DNA of 64,000 bases, from positions 186,001-250,000 of the forward strand of contig JAOASB010000052.1 of NCBI GenBank assembly GCA_025210375.1. The letters run 5' to 3'. The notes under the pieces are model-generated. The model worked only from the letters and a program-made list of their open reading frames with translations. It had not been told where the DNA came from and ran no database searches. The position numbers were made by a program, and so were the translations under genes. This document shows positions 34,630 through 42,840 of this stretch, one piece after another (within the stretch, counting starts at the first letter, position 1; each line of letters opens with the position of its first letter). The DNA comes from Maledivibacter sp. Its GTDB lineage: Bacteria > Bacillota > Clostridia > Peptostreptococcales > Caminicellaceae.

Positions 34630-35928
34630 ATGAAAAAAGTATATATAGCTATGAGTGCAGATATAATTCACCATGGACATATGAATATTATAAAAGAAGC
34701 TAGGAAATTAGGTGATGTAGTTGTGGGTATTTTGACCGATGAAGTTATAGCAACCTATAAAAGATTTCCGCTTTTAGGATATGAACATAGAAAAGAAATA
34801 ATATCCAATATATCAGGAGTATCTGAAGTAATCAAACAAGATACATTAGATTATACCAATAATTTATTAAAGGTTAAACCTGATTATGTAGTCCATGGAG
34901 ATGAGTGGAAGGAAGGTCCTCAAAAACAAATTAGAGAAAAAGTTATAAAAACTTTAGAAAATTGGGGTGGAGAATTAATAGAGATACCATATACTGAAGG
35001 GGTTTCAGTATCAAATCTAGAAGAAAAATTAAGTGAAATAGGAACAATACCTCAAGTAAGAAGAGGAAAACTTAGAAAATTGCTAGCACTAAAATCTTTA
35101 GTGAGGATAATGGAGGCACATAATGGATTAACTGGTTTGATTGTAGAAAAGACAAAGGTTAATCAAAATGAGAAAATAAAAGCCTTTGATGGCATGTGGA
35201 TAAGTAGTCTTTGTGACTCTACGGCTAAAGGCAAACCAGATATTGAGTTGGTAGATCTGACATCGAGACTTAATACTATAAATGAAATATTAGAAGTAAC
35301 TACTAAGCCTATTATATTAGATGGTGATACGGGTGGGAAAATAGAACATTTTATATACACTGTAAGAACACTTGAAAGACTGGGTGTATCAGCAATAATT
35401 ATCGAAGATAAAGTAGGATTAAAGAAAAATTCATTATTTGGAACCGATGTAAAACAAACACAGGATACCATAGAGAAATTCCAGTCTAAAATAAAAGCCG
35501 GGAAAAAGGCCCAGGTTACTGAAGAATTTATGATAATAGCAAGAATAGAAAGCCTAATATTGAAAGCAGGTCTTGAGGATGCCCTTAAAAGAGCAAAGGC
35601 ATATATAGAAGCAGGAGCAGATGGTATAATGATACACAGCAAGGAGAAGAATCCAAAGGAAATACTTGAATTTTGTAATGAATATAAAAAACTAGAAAAT
35701 AGAGTACCTCTAGTAGTAGTACCGTCAAGCTATAATACAATAACTGAAAGTGAACTTATAGAGGCAGGAGCAAATATTGTGATATATGCAAATCAATTGT
35801 TAAGAAGTGCATATCCTGCAATGGTAAAGACAGCAGAAACAATTTTAATTCATGAAAGAGCCTATGAAGTAGAAGAACTTACAATGCCTATTAAAAATAT
35901 ACTCACTTTAATACCAGGAGGCAAGTAA
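34630..35928 (+). CDS. ppm: Cytidylyltransferase-PEP mutase fusion
   Basis: A 432-residue two-domain protein. Residues 1-130 are a glycerol-3-phosphate-cytidylyltransferase-like domain with the HHGH (HxGH) motif at 14-17 and a GVSVSN end. Residues ~145-432 are phosphoenolpyruvate mutase: GMWISSLCDSTAKGKPD, DGDTGG at 231-236 and the catalytic-loop motif EDKVGLKKNS at 259-268, a match to the mutase consensus EDKxxxKxNS. The mutase turns PEP into phosphonopyruvate, the only known common entry to C-P bond compounds. The fused domain suggests activation of the phosphonate with CTP. AAAGGAG precedes the ATG. Confidence 0.93.
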   Translation: MKKVYIAMSADIIHHGHMNIIKEARKLGDVVVGILTDEVIATYKRFPLLGYEHRKEIISNISGVSEVIKQDTLDYTNNLLKVKPDYVVHGDEWKEGPQKQIREKVIKTLENWGGELIEIPYTEGVSVSNLEEKLSEIGTIPQVRRGKLRKLLALKSLVRIMEAHNGLTGLIVEKTKVNQNEKIKAFDGMWISSLCDSTAKGKPDIELVDLTSRLNTINEILEVTTKPIILDGDTGGKIEHFIYTVRTLERLGVSAIIIEDKVGLKKNSLFGTDVKQTQDTIEKFQSKIKAGKKAQVTEEFMIIARIESLILKAGLEDALKRAKAYIEAGADGIMIHSKEKNPKEILEFCNEYKKLENRVPLVVVPSSYNTITESELIEAGANIVIYANQLLRSAYPAMVKTAETILIHERAYEVEELTMPIKNILTLIPGGK

Positions 35929-35929
35929 A

Positions 35930-37066
35930 ATGATTAGTCCTAGTATATTTTTTGAGGAGCTTAATAAAAAGGATATTGATTTTTTTACAGGTGTACCTGA
36001 TTCTCTATTAAAGGATTTCTGCGCCTATGTCAAGGATAATACTATAGCAGAAAAGAATATAATTGCTGCAAATGAAGGAAATGCGTTGGCAATAGCTTCC
36101 GGTCATTATTTAGCTACTTCAAAACCTGCACTTGTGTATATGCAGAATTCAGGACTTGGAAATATTATTAATCCATTAGCATCTTTGACAGATGAAAGTG
36201 TATATAGCATTCCCGCATTACTTGTAATAGGCTGGAGGGGAGAGCCAAATATAAAGGATGCACCACAGCATATAAAACAAGGAAAAGTCACATTGGATTT
36301 ATTAGAAATAATGGGTATTAAATATTATGAAATAAATAAAAGTACTACTAATAAAGAAGTAAAATTGATACTAGGAAAAGCTATAGAAGATTTAAAATAT
36401 CTAAATAAACCAGTTGCAATAGTAGTTTCTAAAGGAACCTTTGAAAAATATAGCTTAAAAGATAGTAGTAATACTACATATGATTTAAATAGAGAACAAG
36501 CTATAGAAATATTAATGAATAATATTGAAGAAGATTATGTAATAGTATCTACAACGGGTAAGACATCAAGGGAAGTGTTTGAGCTAAGGAATAAATACAA
36601 TAAGGGACATGAGAAAGATTTTTTAACAATAGGTTCCATGGGACATGCCTCATCTATTGCATTAGGCATTGCAAAAAATAATAATGAGAAGAACGTGTAT
36701 GTTTTGGATGGAGATGGAGCATTCTTAATGCATATGGGAGCTGTAAGCATCATTGGACAATCTAATCTCAAAAACTATAGACATATAGTAATAAACAATG
36801 GAGCCCACGAGTCGGTAGGTGGACAGCCTACTGTAGGGTATGACATAGATATTTGTAGTATTGCCAAAGGCTGTGGTTACGATAAAGCTTATACAGCAAC
36901 TACAAAACAAGAATTAGAAAATTATATAAAAAAGATTAATGGCTACATGGGAACAGTATTATTAGAAATAAAAACTAAACAAGGATCGAGAGAAAATTTA
37001 GGAAGACCTACTATGACTCAAGTTGAAATTAAAGATGGGTTCATGAAAAATTTAGCTTGTAGATAA
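35930..37066 (+). CDS. ppd: Phosphonopyruvate decarboxylase
   Basis: A 378-residue thiamine-diphosphate enzyme. The N-terminal domain begins with DFFTGVPDSLLKDFC, followed by ANEGNALAIASGHYLAT with the cofactor-activating glutamate and MQNSGLGNIINPL. The C-terminal domain has the thiamine-diphosphate motif GDGAFLMHMGAVS with a following NNGAHESVGGQPT. It decarboxylates phosphonopyruvate to phosphonoacetaldehyde and so drives the unfavourable mutase step. The gene begins one base after the mutase stop codon, with AGGAGG in the mutase 3' end, so the two enzymes are made together. Confidence 0.94.
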   Translation: MISPSIFFEELNKKDIDFFTGVPDSLLKDFCAYVKDNTIAEKNIIAANEGNALAIASGHYLATSKPALVYMQNSGLGNIINPLASLTDESVYSIPALLVIGWRGEPNIKDAPQHIKQGKVTLDLLEIMGIKYYEINKSTTNKEVKLILGKAIEDLKYLNKPVAIVVSKGTFEKYSLKDSSNTTYDLNREQAIEILMNNIEEDYVIVSTTGKTSREVFELRNKYNKGHEKDFLTIGSMGHASSIALGIAKNNNEKNVYVLDGDGAFLMHMGAVSIIGQSNLKNYRHIVINNGAHESVGGQPTVGYDIDICSIAKGCGYDKAYTATTKQELENYIKKINGYMGTVLLEIKTKQGSRENLGRPTMTQVEIKDGFMKNLACR

Positions 37067-37078
37067 GGGGCATATTAG

Positions 37079-37810
37079 ATGAAAGCAATTATTCTTAATT
37101 CAGGTGTGGGAAGAAGGATGGGTAATTTAACAAAAGATAAACCAAAATGCTTGATAAATATTTCTGAAAATGAAACTATATTGGCAAGACAATTAGATAT
37201 ATTGAGGAAGAATAACATAAAGGACATAATAATAACTACGGGGCCATTTGAAGAAAAGATTAAGAAGCATGTAGAGGAAAGGTTTCCAGATATCAATGTC
37301 ACTTATATAAACAATAGGTTATATGATGGGACTAATTATATATATTCAATGGGGTTGATTGATGAACAACTGATAAATGAAGATATGCTGCTTTTACATG
37401 GTGATCTGGTTTTTGAAGAAGACGTAGTAAAAAAAATATTGAGAACAAAATATGATAATGCTGTACTGATAAATAAAGCTTCAGAATTACCTGAAAAGGA
37501 TTTTAAGGGTAGAGTAATAGATAATGAAATAAAACATATATCAATAGATATTTTTCATGAGGATTGTTACTTTCTAATACCACTATATAAGTTTAAAAAA
37601 AATAGTTTTAAAAAATGGTTAGATGAAATAAGTATATACATAAATAAAGATAAAATAAATGTATATGCTGAAAATGCTTTGAATGAGCTGCTGGAATCAG
37701 AAACTATAAGCTTAAAGAGTGTTTACTTTGAAAAGCAACTATGCTTAGAAGTAGACAATCTAGAGGATTTGGATAAAGCAAAATCATTAATTCATATGAG
37801 AAAAAATTAA
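37079..37810 (+). CDS. LicC/MobA-like nucleotidyltransferase
   Basis: A 243-residue protein with a nucleotidyltransferase N-terminus (MKAIILNSGVGRRMGNLTKD, then KPKCLINISENETILARQL), a LHGDLVFE metal-site aspartate and NNRLYDGTNYIYSM, which resembles the equivalent stretch in LicC and in the PntC cytidylyltransferase domain. Those enzymes make CDP-choline and CMP-2-aminoethylphosphonate. The likely role here is CTP-dependent activation of the local phosphonate, which would duplicate or complement the domain fused to the mutase. AAGGGG precedes the ATG. This is the last gene of the island. Confidence 0.8.
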   Translation: MKAIILNSGVGRRMGNLTKDKPKCLINISENETILARQLDILRKNNIKDIIITTGPFEEKIKKHVEERFPDINVTYINNRLYDGTNYIYSMGLIDEQLINEDMLLLHGDLVFEEDVVKKILRTKYDNAVLINKASELPEKDFKGRVIDNEIKHISIDIFHEDCYFLIPLYKFKKNSFKKWLDEISIYINKDKINVYAENALNELLESETISLKSVYFEKQLCLEVDNLEDLDKAKSLIHMRKN

Positions 37811-37817
37811 AGTGATT

Positions 37818-37844
37818 TAAACTTTTTAGCTATTTGACCGATAT
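37818..37844 (+). promoter_or_regulatory. Sigma-28 promoter of flaG-fliD-fliS
   Basis: TAAA (37818-37821), exactly 15 bases, then ACCGATAT (37837-37844): a near-perfect sigma-28 promoter, just after the last island gene and before flaG. Confidence 0.85.
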
Positions 37845-37882
37845 ATATTATAGAATTATAATTAAAAATCGGGGGTATAAGT

Positions 37883-38269
37883 ATGAGAATAGAAGGTGTA
37901 ACAGGTTCTTTTTCTAGTGAATCATTAAGTAATAATGTTGATTCAAACAATGCATATACTGTACATAATGTTAATAAATCAGAGAACAGTGAAAATGCTC
38001 AGTTAAAAACAGGAGAACAAAACGACAATAGTAATATTAAATTATCAGAGAAATCCATTAAAGAAGCAATTGAAAGCACCAATAAGAAGCTTGAAGCAAC
38101 AGATAGAAAATTTGAATTTAGCGTAAATGAAGAAACCAACGATATAATTGTAAAGGTTATAAACAAAGAAACCGATGAAGTAATAAGGGAAATACCATCT
38201 GAAAAGATACTTGATATGGTAGCAAAAATGATGGAATTAGCAGGAATATTTGTTGATGAAAGAAGATAA
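37883..38269 (+). CDS. flaG: FlaG family flagellar protein
   Basis: A 128-residue protein with an unstructured, Asn/Ser-rich first half and the conserved C-terminal FlaG core FEFSVNEETNDIIVKVINKE and DEVIREIPSEKILDMVAKM. FlaG/YvyC is encoded just before fliD in many bacteria and affects filament length or stability. ATCGGGGG lies before the ATG. It is first in a sigma-28-driven late operon with fliD and fliS. Confidence 0.92.
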   Translation: MRIEGVTGSFSSESLSNNVDSNNAYTVHNVNKSENSENAQLKTGEQNDNSNIKLSEKSIKEAIESTNKKLEATDRKFEFSVNEETNDIIVKVINKETDEVIREIPSEKILDMVAKMMELAGIFVDERR

Positions 38270-38289
38270 CTAGGGGGGGATTAATATAT

Positions 38290-39825
38290 ATGAGTACTAA
38301 TTTAAATAGGGTTACAGGGATGTATTCAGGATTTGATACAGATCAATTAGTAAAGGATCTAATAAAAGCTGAAAGTGTAAAAGTTGATAAAGTAAAGCAA
38401 AGTAAGATATATACGGAGTGGCAGCAGCAAGCCTATAGAGATATCATCAATGATATTAGGGCGTTTAAGGATGAATATTTTAGTGTTACAAAACCTGAAA
38501 CCAACTTTAGGTCTACAGGTTCCTTCGTAGGATATGAATCAGAAATCGAGGATGAAGCCAATAAGAGATATGTAGATGTTATTGCTGGCTCAGCATCTGT
38601 TGAAGGAAATTATACAATAACAGATATAAGTCTAGCAAAGAGTGCTATTAAGGAAGGGAATAGTGCCGATATTAATAAAACTTTAGCGGAGTTAGGATAT
38701 AGCTCTGGAGTTGAATTTACTATAGAAACAACTAATTCTAAGGGAGAAACTACGAGTAAAACTATAGCATGTGATAAGGATACAAAGCTCAAGGATGTTT
38801 TTTCAAAGGTTAATGGTGAAGATTTAGGTGTCAAAATGTATTATGATGAAATAAAAAATAAAGTCATCATAAAGACAGAAGAAACGGGTTCGGGATCAAA
38901 AATAAATCAAATTTCCGATAATCAGGGAGGATTAATGAATAGCTTAGGGCTAACGGTATCTAGTGATATAACTGGATCAGACGCAAGCGTTACTATTCAA
39001 GATGCAAGTGGGGCTAAAAAAACTGTAACCAGCTCTACCGATACAGTTACTGTAAATGGAATAGAATTAAAATTAAAGGAAAATGCATCTTCAGCAAATA
39101 TAGATTTTAGTGTTTCATCCGACTCTAAAAAAATTATTGATAATATTAAGGATTTTGTTCAAAAATATAACTCTCTGATTTCAAAAATTAGTGGGAAAGT
39201 AAAGGAAAAGAAAAACCTTGATTATCCCCCTCTTACAGAAGAACAAAAAAAGGAGCTAAGTGATGATGAGGTTAAAAAGTGGGAAGAAAAGGCTAAAAGT
39301 GGATTATTAAAACGAGATACCGCTTTGAGTAGTTTCGTATCCAATTTAAGAAGTGTATTGTATGGCAAAGTGGATGGTATGCATATATTTGATATAGGGA
39401 TTACCACTAGTCCAGATCGATCTAAGCCTGGACAGCTCGTTATAGATGAAGATAAACTCAAAGAAGCTGTTGAAAAAGACCCACAGAAGGTGGCAAATTT
39501 ATTTGCAAAAGAAGATAAATTAGATGAAGACAATAGAGGAATAGCTAATAGAATATATGATTTAATAGAACAAAATATAGCCACTAAAACTGATTCTAAT
39601 GGAAAGAAAGGAATCTTATTAGAAAAAGCTGGTATGGAAGGAGATAGAACTGAAAAAGATAACTATCTAAGCGATAAAATAGATGACTATAAAGATCTAA
39701 TAAAGGAAATGCTAGAGGATTTAAGTGAGAAGGAAAACCACTATTATACCATGTTTGCGAAAATGGAAAAGGCATTGGCAAGAATGCAATCCCAGACCAG
39801 TTTTCTTGGTGGTATGGGTAGTTAA
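38290..39825 (+). CDS. fliD: Flagellar filament cap FliD
   Basis: A 511-residue hook-associated protein 2. The N-terminal FliD_N part has TGMYSGFDTDQLVKDLIKAE, and the C-terminal FliD_C part has NSLISKISGKV, GLLKRDTALSSFVSNLRSVL and DIGITTSPDRSKPGQLVIDE, with a terminal coiled-coil tail (residues ~460-505). FliD caps the growing filament and guides flagellin assembly. TAGGGGGG precedes the ATG. Length and order after flaG are normal. Confidence 0.95.
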   Translation: MSTNLNRVTGMYSGFDTDQLVKDLIKAESVKVDKVKQSKIYTEWQQQAYRDIINDIRAFKDEYFSVTKPETNFRSTGSFVGYESEIEDEANKRYVDVIAGSASVEGNYTITDISLAKSAIKEGNSADINKTLAELGYSSGVEFTIETTNSKGETTSKTIACDKDTKLKDVFSKVNGEDLGVKMYYDEIKNKVIIKTEETGSGSKINQISDNQGGLMNSLGLTVSSDITGSDASVTIQDASGAKKTVTSSTDTVTVNGIELKLKENASSANIDFSVSSDSKKIIDNIKDFVQKYNSLISKISGKVKEKKNLDYPPLTEEQKKELSDDEVKKWEEKAKSGLLKRDTALSSFVSNLRSVLYGKVDGMHIFDIGITTSPDRSKPGQLVIDEDKLKEAVEKDPQKVANLFAKEDKLDEDNRGIANRIYDLIEQNIATKTDSNGKKGILLEKAGMEGDRTEKDNYLSDKIDDYKDLIKEMLEDLSEKENHYYTMFAKMEKALARMQSQTSFLGGMGS

Positions 39826-39853
39826 TGTTGAGTGAAAGTTAGGAGGGAAAGCT

Positions 39854-40231
39854 TTGGTAAATAATCCTTATAATCAATATATGAAATCTTCTATTATGAC
39901 TACTCCTCCTGAGGAATTGGCTATTATGCTTTATGAAGGAGCTATGAAGTTTCTAAAAAGGGCTATGATCTATTTAGAGGACAAGAATATAGAAAAGGTT
40001 AATGAAGCCATATTAAAGGTACAGGATATAACCATAGAATTTATGAGTAAAGTAGATACGGAATATGAAGTAGGTAAACAGCTTTTTTCTTTATATGAGT
40101 ATATCTACAGAAGACTAATAGAAGCTAATATGAAAAAGGATCCAGAGATATTGAATGAAATATATGGTATGTATGAAGAATTAAGAGATACTTGGCAGGA
40201 AGCCATAAAAATTGCCAGAAGAGGTAAATAG
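39854..40231 (+). CDS. fliS: Flagellin export chaperone FliS
   Basis: A 125-residue four-helix protein with the FliS N-terminus NNPYNQYMKSSIMTTPPEEL, the AIMLYEGAMKFLKRA helix and DTEYEVGKQLFSLYEYIYRRL. FliS binds the flagellin C-terminus and keeps it unfolded until export. The start is TTG at 39854, six bases after AGGAGGG. The next gene starts two bases after its stop. Confidence 0.94.
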   Translation: MVNNPYNQYMKSSIMTTPPEELAIMLYEGAMKFLKRAMIYLEDKNIEKVNEAILKVQDITIEFMSKVDTEYEVGKQLFSLYEYIYRRLIEANMKKDPEILNEIYGMYEELRDTWQEAIKIARRGK

Positions 40232-40233
40232 AT

Positions 40234-40707
40234 ATGAGTCAAGCATTAAAGGAATTAGAGGATATCTCAGAATTATTGAAAGAAAAATTAAAAATTCTTA
40301 ATGATATATATGATTTAACCTATGAACAAAATAAGCAAATAAAAGATAATGATATAGATGGATTTTTAAGAAATGTAGATAGAAGACAGATTAGAATGGA
40401 TAGGATACATAATAATGATGAGAAGCTCAATAACCTAATCAATAATTTAAAAATAGGATATAATATATCTAATATAGAAGATTTAAATAATGATGAAGTA
40501 CAATTGATAAATCAATTAAAGGAAGAAATAAAAGGTGTAGCAAATCAAGCATATGGTATAGATATAGAAAATAATACTATATTTAAGGAAAAATTAAAGG
40601 AAGTTAAGGAAAAAGCAGTTGGAGCTAAAAAGGGTAAAAAACTGACATCAAAATATTATCCCAAACAAACGCAGTTTCAAGGTTATTTTATTGATAACAA
40701 AAAATAA
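40234..40707 (+). CDS. FlgN/FliT-like flagellar chaperone
   Basis: A 157-residue highly charged helical protein located directly after fliS, where B. subtilis has fliT. The pattern of long helices (LLKEKLKILNDIYDLTYEQN, RRQIRMDRI) with a basic tail fits the FliT/FlgN chaperone group, which binds FliD or hook-associated proteins. Similarity is weak, so the name is by position and character. It is two bases from fliS and probably translationally coupled. Confidence 0.65.
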   Translation: MSQALKELEDISELLKEKLKILNDIYDLTYEQNKQIKDNDIDGFLRNVDRRQIRMDRIHNNDEKLNNLINNLKIGYNISNIEDLNNDEVQLINQLKEEIKGVANQAYGIDIENNTIFKEKLKEVKEKAVGAKKGKKLTSKYYPKQTQFQGYFIDNKK

Positions 40708-40733
40708 ATTCATGATAGGAGGAGTAGATACCC

Positions 40734-40928
40734 ATGAACATAAGTGCTTACCAAACTGAAAATCTACAAAGTGTCCAAAGCGCTTTAAGTATGGCTGCCA
40801 TGGACATGGCAATGGGTCAAGATGCACAATCTATGACCGCAATGGTAGAAGACATGGAGCAGGTTTCTAAGGCTCTAGAAAGATCAGTAGCTCCTCATAA
40901 AGGCGGTAATATCGATATCATGTTGTAG
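40734..40928 (+). CDS. YjfB-family putative motility protein
   Basis: A 64-residue protein of the small YjfB family, many of which sit in flagellar operons under sigma-28 control. The sequence is methionine- and alanine-rich (VQSALSMAAMDMAMGQDAQS) and ends in APHKGGNIDIML, close to the family's usual LGQNIDIRL-like end. AGGAGG precedes the ATG. Function unknown; no signal peptide or membrane helix. A perfect 13-bp hairpin follows its stop codon. Confidence 0.8.
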   Translation: MNISAYQTENLQSVQSALSMAAMDMAMGQDAQSMTAMVEDMEQVSKALERSVAPHKGGNIDIML

Positions 40929-40932
40929 GCTA

Positions 40933-40962
40933 TAAAGCAAGTAGGGATACCTACTTGCTTTA
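40933..40962 (+). terminator. Hairpin after the YjfB-like gene
   Basis: TAAAGCAAGTAGG pairs perfectly with CCTACTTGCTTTA around a GATA loop. There is no T tract after it, so it may be an attenuator or an mRNA-stabilising stem before the next gene. Confidence 0.6.
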
Positions 40963-40984
40963 AGCATATAAAGAACAAAATGGA

Positions 40985-41482
40985 ATGGATGATAGTATGC
41001 CAATTAATAAAATTATTGATAAATTAATACAAATAAGCAAAAATAAACATAGATATGTGAGTATAACCTTAGGCATCCAAAAAAACCTTAGCATGTATAT
41101 TGAGCAGGGTAGGACAGAAAATATTGCTAAACAAATAGAACTTAAGGATAAATATCTTTCTCGGGTTCAGAAAATGGATATGGATTTCTATGCTCTCTTT
41201 AGCGAATTAAAGCTTAGTCTTGGAGTAGATAGTATCGACAAGATAAACGGAAAAAAATATCCTCAGCTAAAGGAACTGAAAAAAATTGTTGGCGAAATTA
41301 TAAAATTAAATGAAGAAATAGATATCATAGATAGTCAAAATACTAAAATCTTAACAAAAGATATGGGTGAAACCAGTAATAAACTTAGAGGAATAAAACA
41401 GGGAAGAAGGGCTGCAAATGCCTATAAAGCTCAAAAAAATATTGTAAAATCATTATCTCAACATAGGAAGAAATCACAATAA
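40985..41482 (+). CDS. Helical protein of flagellar operon, possibly FlgN-like
   Basis: A 165-residue charged helical protein, the third chaperone-like small protein in the flagellar genes of this window. It has an N-terminal helix (INKIIDKLIQISKNKHRYVS), a middle with long amphipathic helices, and a basic tail (KGRRAANAYKAQKNIVKSL-like composition, many Lys and Gln). It resembles FlgN/FliT proteins in length and composition but no clear motif was recognised. Start is ATG at 40985 or, equally possible, ATG at 40997. A terminator follows. Confidence 0.6.
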   Translation: MDDSMPINKIIDKLIQISKNKHRYVSITLGIQKNLSMYIEQGRTENIAKQIELKDKYLSRVQKMDMDFYALFSELKLSLGVDSIDKINGKKYPQLKELKKIVGEIIKLNEEIDIIDSQNTKILTKDMGETSNKLRGIKQGRRAANAYKAQKNIVKSLSQHRKKSQ

Positions 41483-41499
41483 ATATAAATTAAACTCTT

Positions 41500-41530
41500 A
41501 TTACCCCAGCTTAGTTGGGGTTTAATTTTT
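41500..41530 (+). terminator. Intrinsic terminator ending the flagellar region
   Basis: ACCCCA (41503-41508) pairs with TGGGGT (41516-41521), with further A/T pairing outside and a T-rich tail. Confidence 0.75.
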
Positions 41531-41651
41531 ATTAAATTAATGGGGATTATAGTTAAATCATTTTTCTTTTTTCTTCAACATTTTCAGTTCAATTCTGCAT
41601 AATTATTATCCAAAAATTTTTCATCTTTCAACAAAAATTTTAAAATATAGC

Positions 41652-41769
41652 TTGTACACAAAAAGTTAACACATTATTAACAGTCCAATATGGGGAAAAT
41701 ACACTTATCAACAGAACTATCCACATTATCCACAGAAAACTAAAAAACTATCCACAAACATGTGGAAAA
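41652..41769. promoter_or_regulatory. Cluster of DnaA boxes upstream of hpf
   Basis: Between 41705 and 41769 are TTATCAACA, CTATCCACA (41717), TTATCCACA (41726, perfect), CTATCCACA (41748) and TGTGGAAAA (41761, the reverse strand of TTTTCCACA). A weaker TTGTACACA is at 41652. The rest of the 604-base spacer 41483-42086 is very AT-rich; no other gene or clear site was seen in it. Confidence 0.7.
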
Positions 41770-42086
41770 ATATATTTGTCTAATAAAATTGTAGACAAAG
41801 GAATAAAACTTTAAAATCTGTAAATTCAGATAAAAAAAAGAATAATAATTGTGTTTTAGAGAGATTTATATGGGTAAAATATAAAATATAGACAAGCTTT
41901 TAATATCTTTAAATTCTTGGATAAGATATAATTAACAAAACAATTGAATATCATATAAATATATATTCTGTATTCCAATTTTATTCTATAGATAACTCAA
42001 ACCCAATTTACTAAACATTGAAGATAACCATTTAGGAGTTGAAGTTTAACTCTGTTAAACATATATTTTGGAAGGAGCTGAAGCTA

Positions 42087-42614
42087 ATGAGAGTAAAAGT
42101 AAGTGGAAGGAATTTGGAGGTTACAGATGCATTAAGGGATTCAATAATTGCTAAACTAGAGAGGTTTGGAAAATATTTTAAGGATGACATTGAAGCCAAG
42201 GCTACCTTAAGTGTTGAAAAGAATAGACAAATTATTGAGATAACAGTGCCTATAAATGGGACTATATTGAGAGCAGAAGAAGCTACAATAGATATGTATA
42301 CATCTATTGATAAAGCTATTGATAAACTATATAAACAGATGGAGAGGCATAAAACTAGGCTACAAAGAAGGTATTATGGACATGATACTATTAGATTTGA
42401 ACATATACCGGATACAGCAAGAAATGAAGAGGAACAAAACATCGTTAAAACCAAGAGATTTGCCATTAAACCTATGGATCCTCAGGAGGCAGTACTGCAA
42501 ATGGATTTACTAGGCCACAGTTTCTTTGTATTTACTAATGGGGAAACCGATGAAGTAAATGTTGTATATAAAAGAAAAGATGGAAACTATGGTTTAATCG
42601 AGCCATATATTTAG
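42087..42614 (+). CDS. hpf: Long-form ribosome hibernation promoting factor
   Basis: A 175-residue long HPF. The N-terminal ribosome-binding domain (MRVKVSGRNLEVTDALRDSI, about residues 1-95) and the C-terminal dimerisation domain (KRFAIKPMDPQEAVLQMDLL, about 120-175) are both present. It dimerises 70S ribosomes to inactive 100S particles in slow growth. The ATG at 42087 is chosen because GAAGGAG lies nine bases before it; an in-frame upstream start near 42039 has no ribosome site. A cluster of DnaA boxes lies about 320 bases upstream. Confidence 0.93.
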   Translation: MRVKVSGRNLEVTDALRDSIIAKLERFGKYFKDDIEAKATLSVEKNRQIIEITVPINGTILRAEEATIDMYTSIDKAIDKLYKQMERHKTRLQRRYYGHDTIRFEHIPDTARNEEEQNIVKTKRFAIKPMDPQEAVLQMDLLGHSFFVFTNGETDEVNVVYKRKDGNYGLIEPYI

Positions 42615-42622
42615 AAAATTTT

Positions 42623-42646
42623 AGGCAGCGATATCGCTGCCTTTTA
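42623..42646 (+). terminator. Intrinsic terminator after hpf
   Basis: AGGCAGCG pairs with CGCTGCCT around an ATAT loop, followed by TTTT. Confidence 0.85.
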
Positions 42647-42840
42647 AATTTTTTGGAAATTTATAAAAACTTATTATGAAAATTATTGATATAATAGAGG
42701 ATTTTACTAAATTAATATAGAAATAAATATATTGGACTTAGATTATTAAGTTTTAAGATATATTAGGAATACCCTAAAAACTTATCACTTAGAACTACAA
42801 ATACGTCCTTAGACGTCTTAGTTTAGAAAGGAGTTTTTTA

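Noticed and set aside
41705..41769. Chromosome origin oriC
   Set aside because: No dnaA, dnaN or rpmH is near and no 13-mer-type unwinding array was clear; a second similar cluster at 60.9 kb argues for secondary DnaA-binding sites. Only a whole-genome skew plot can settle it.
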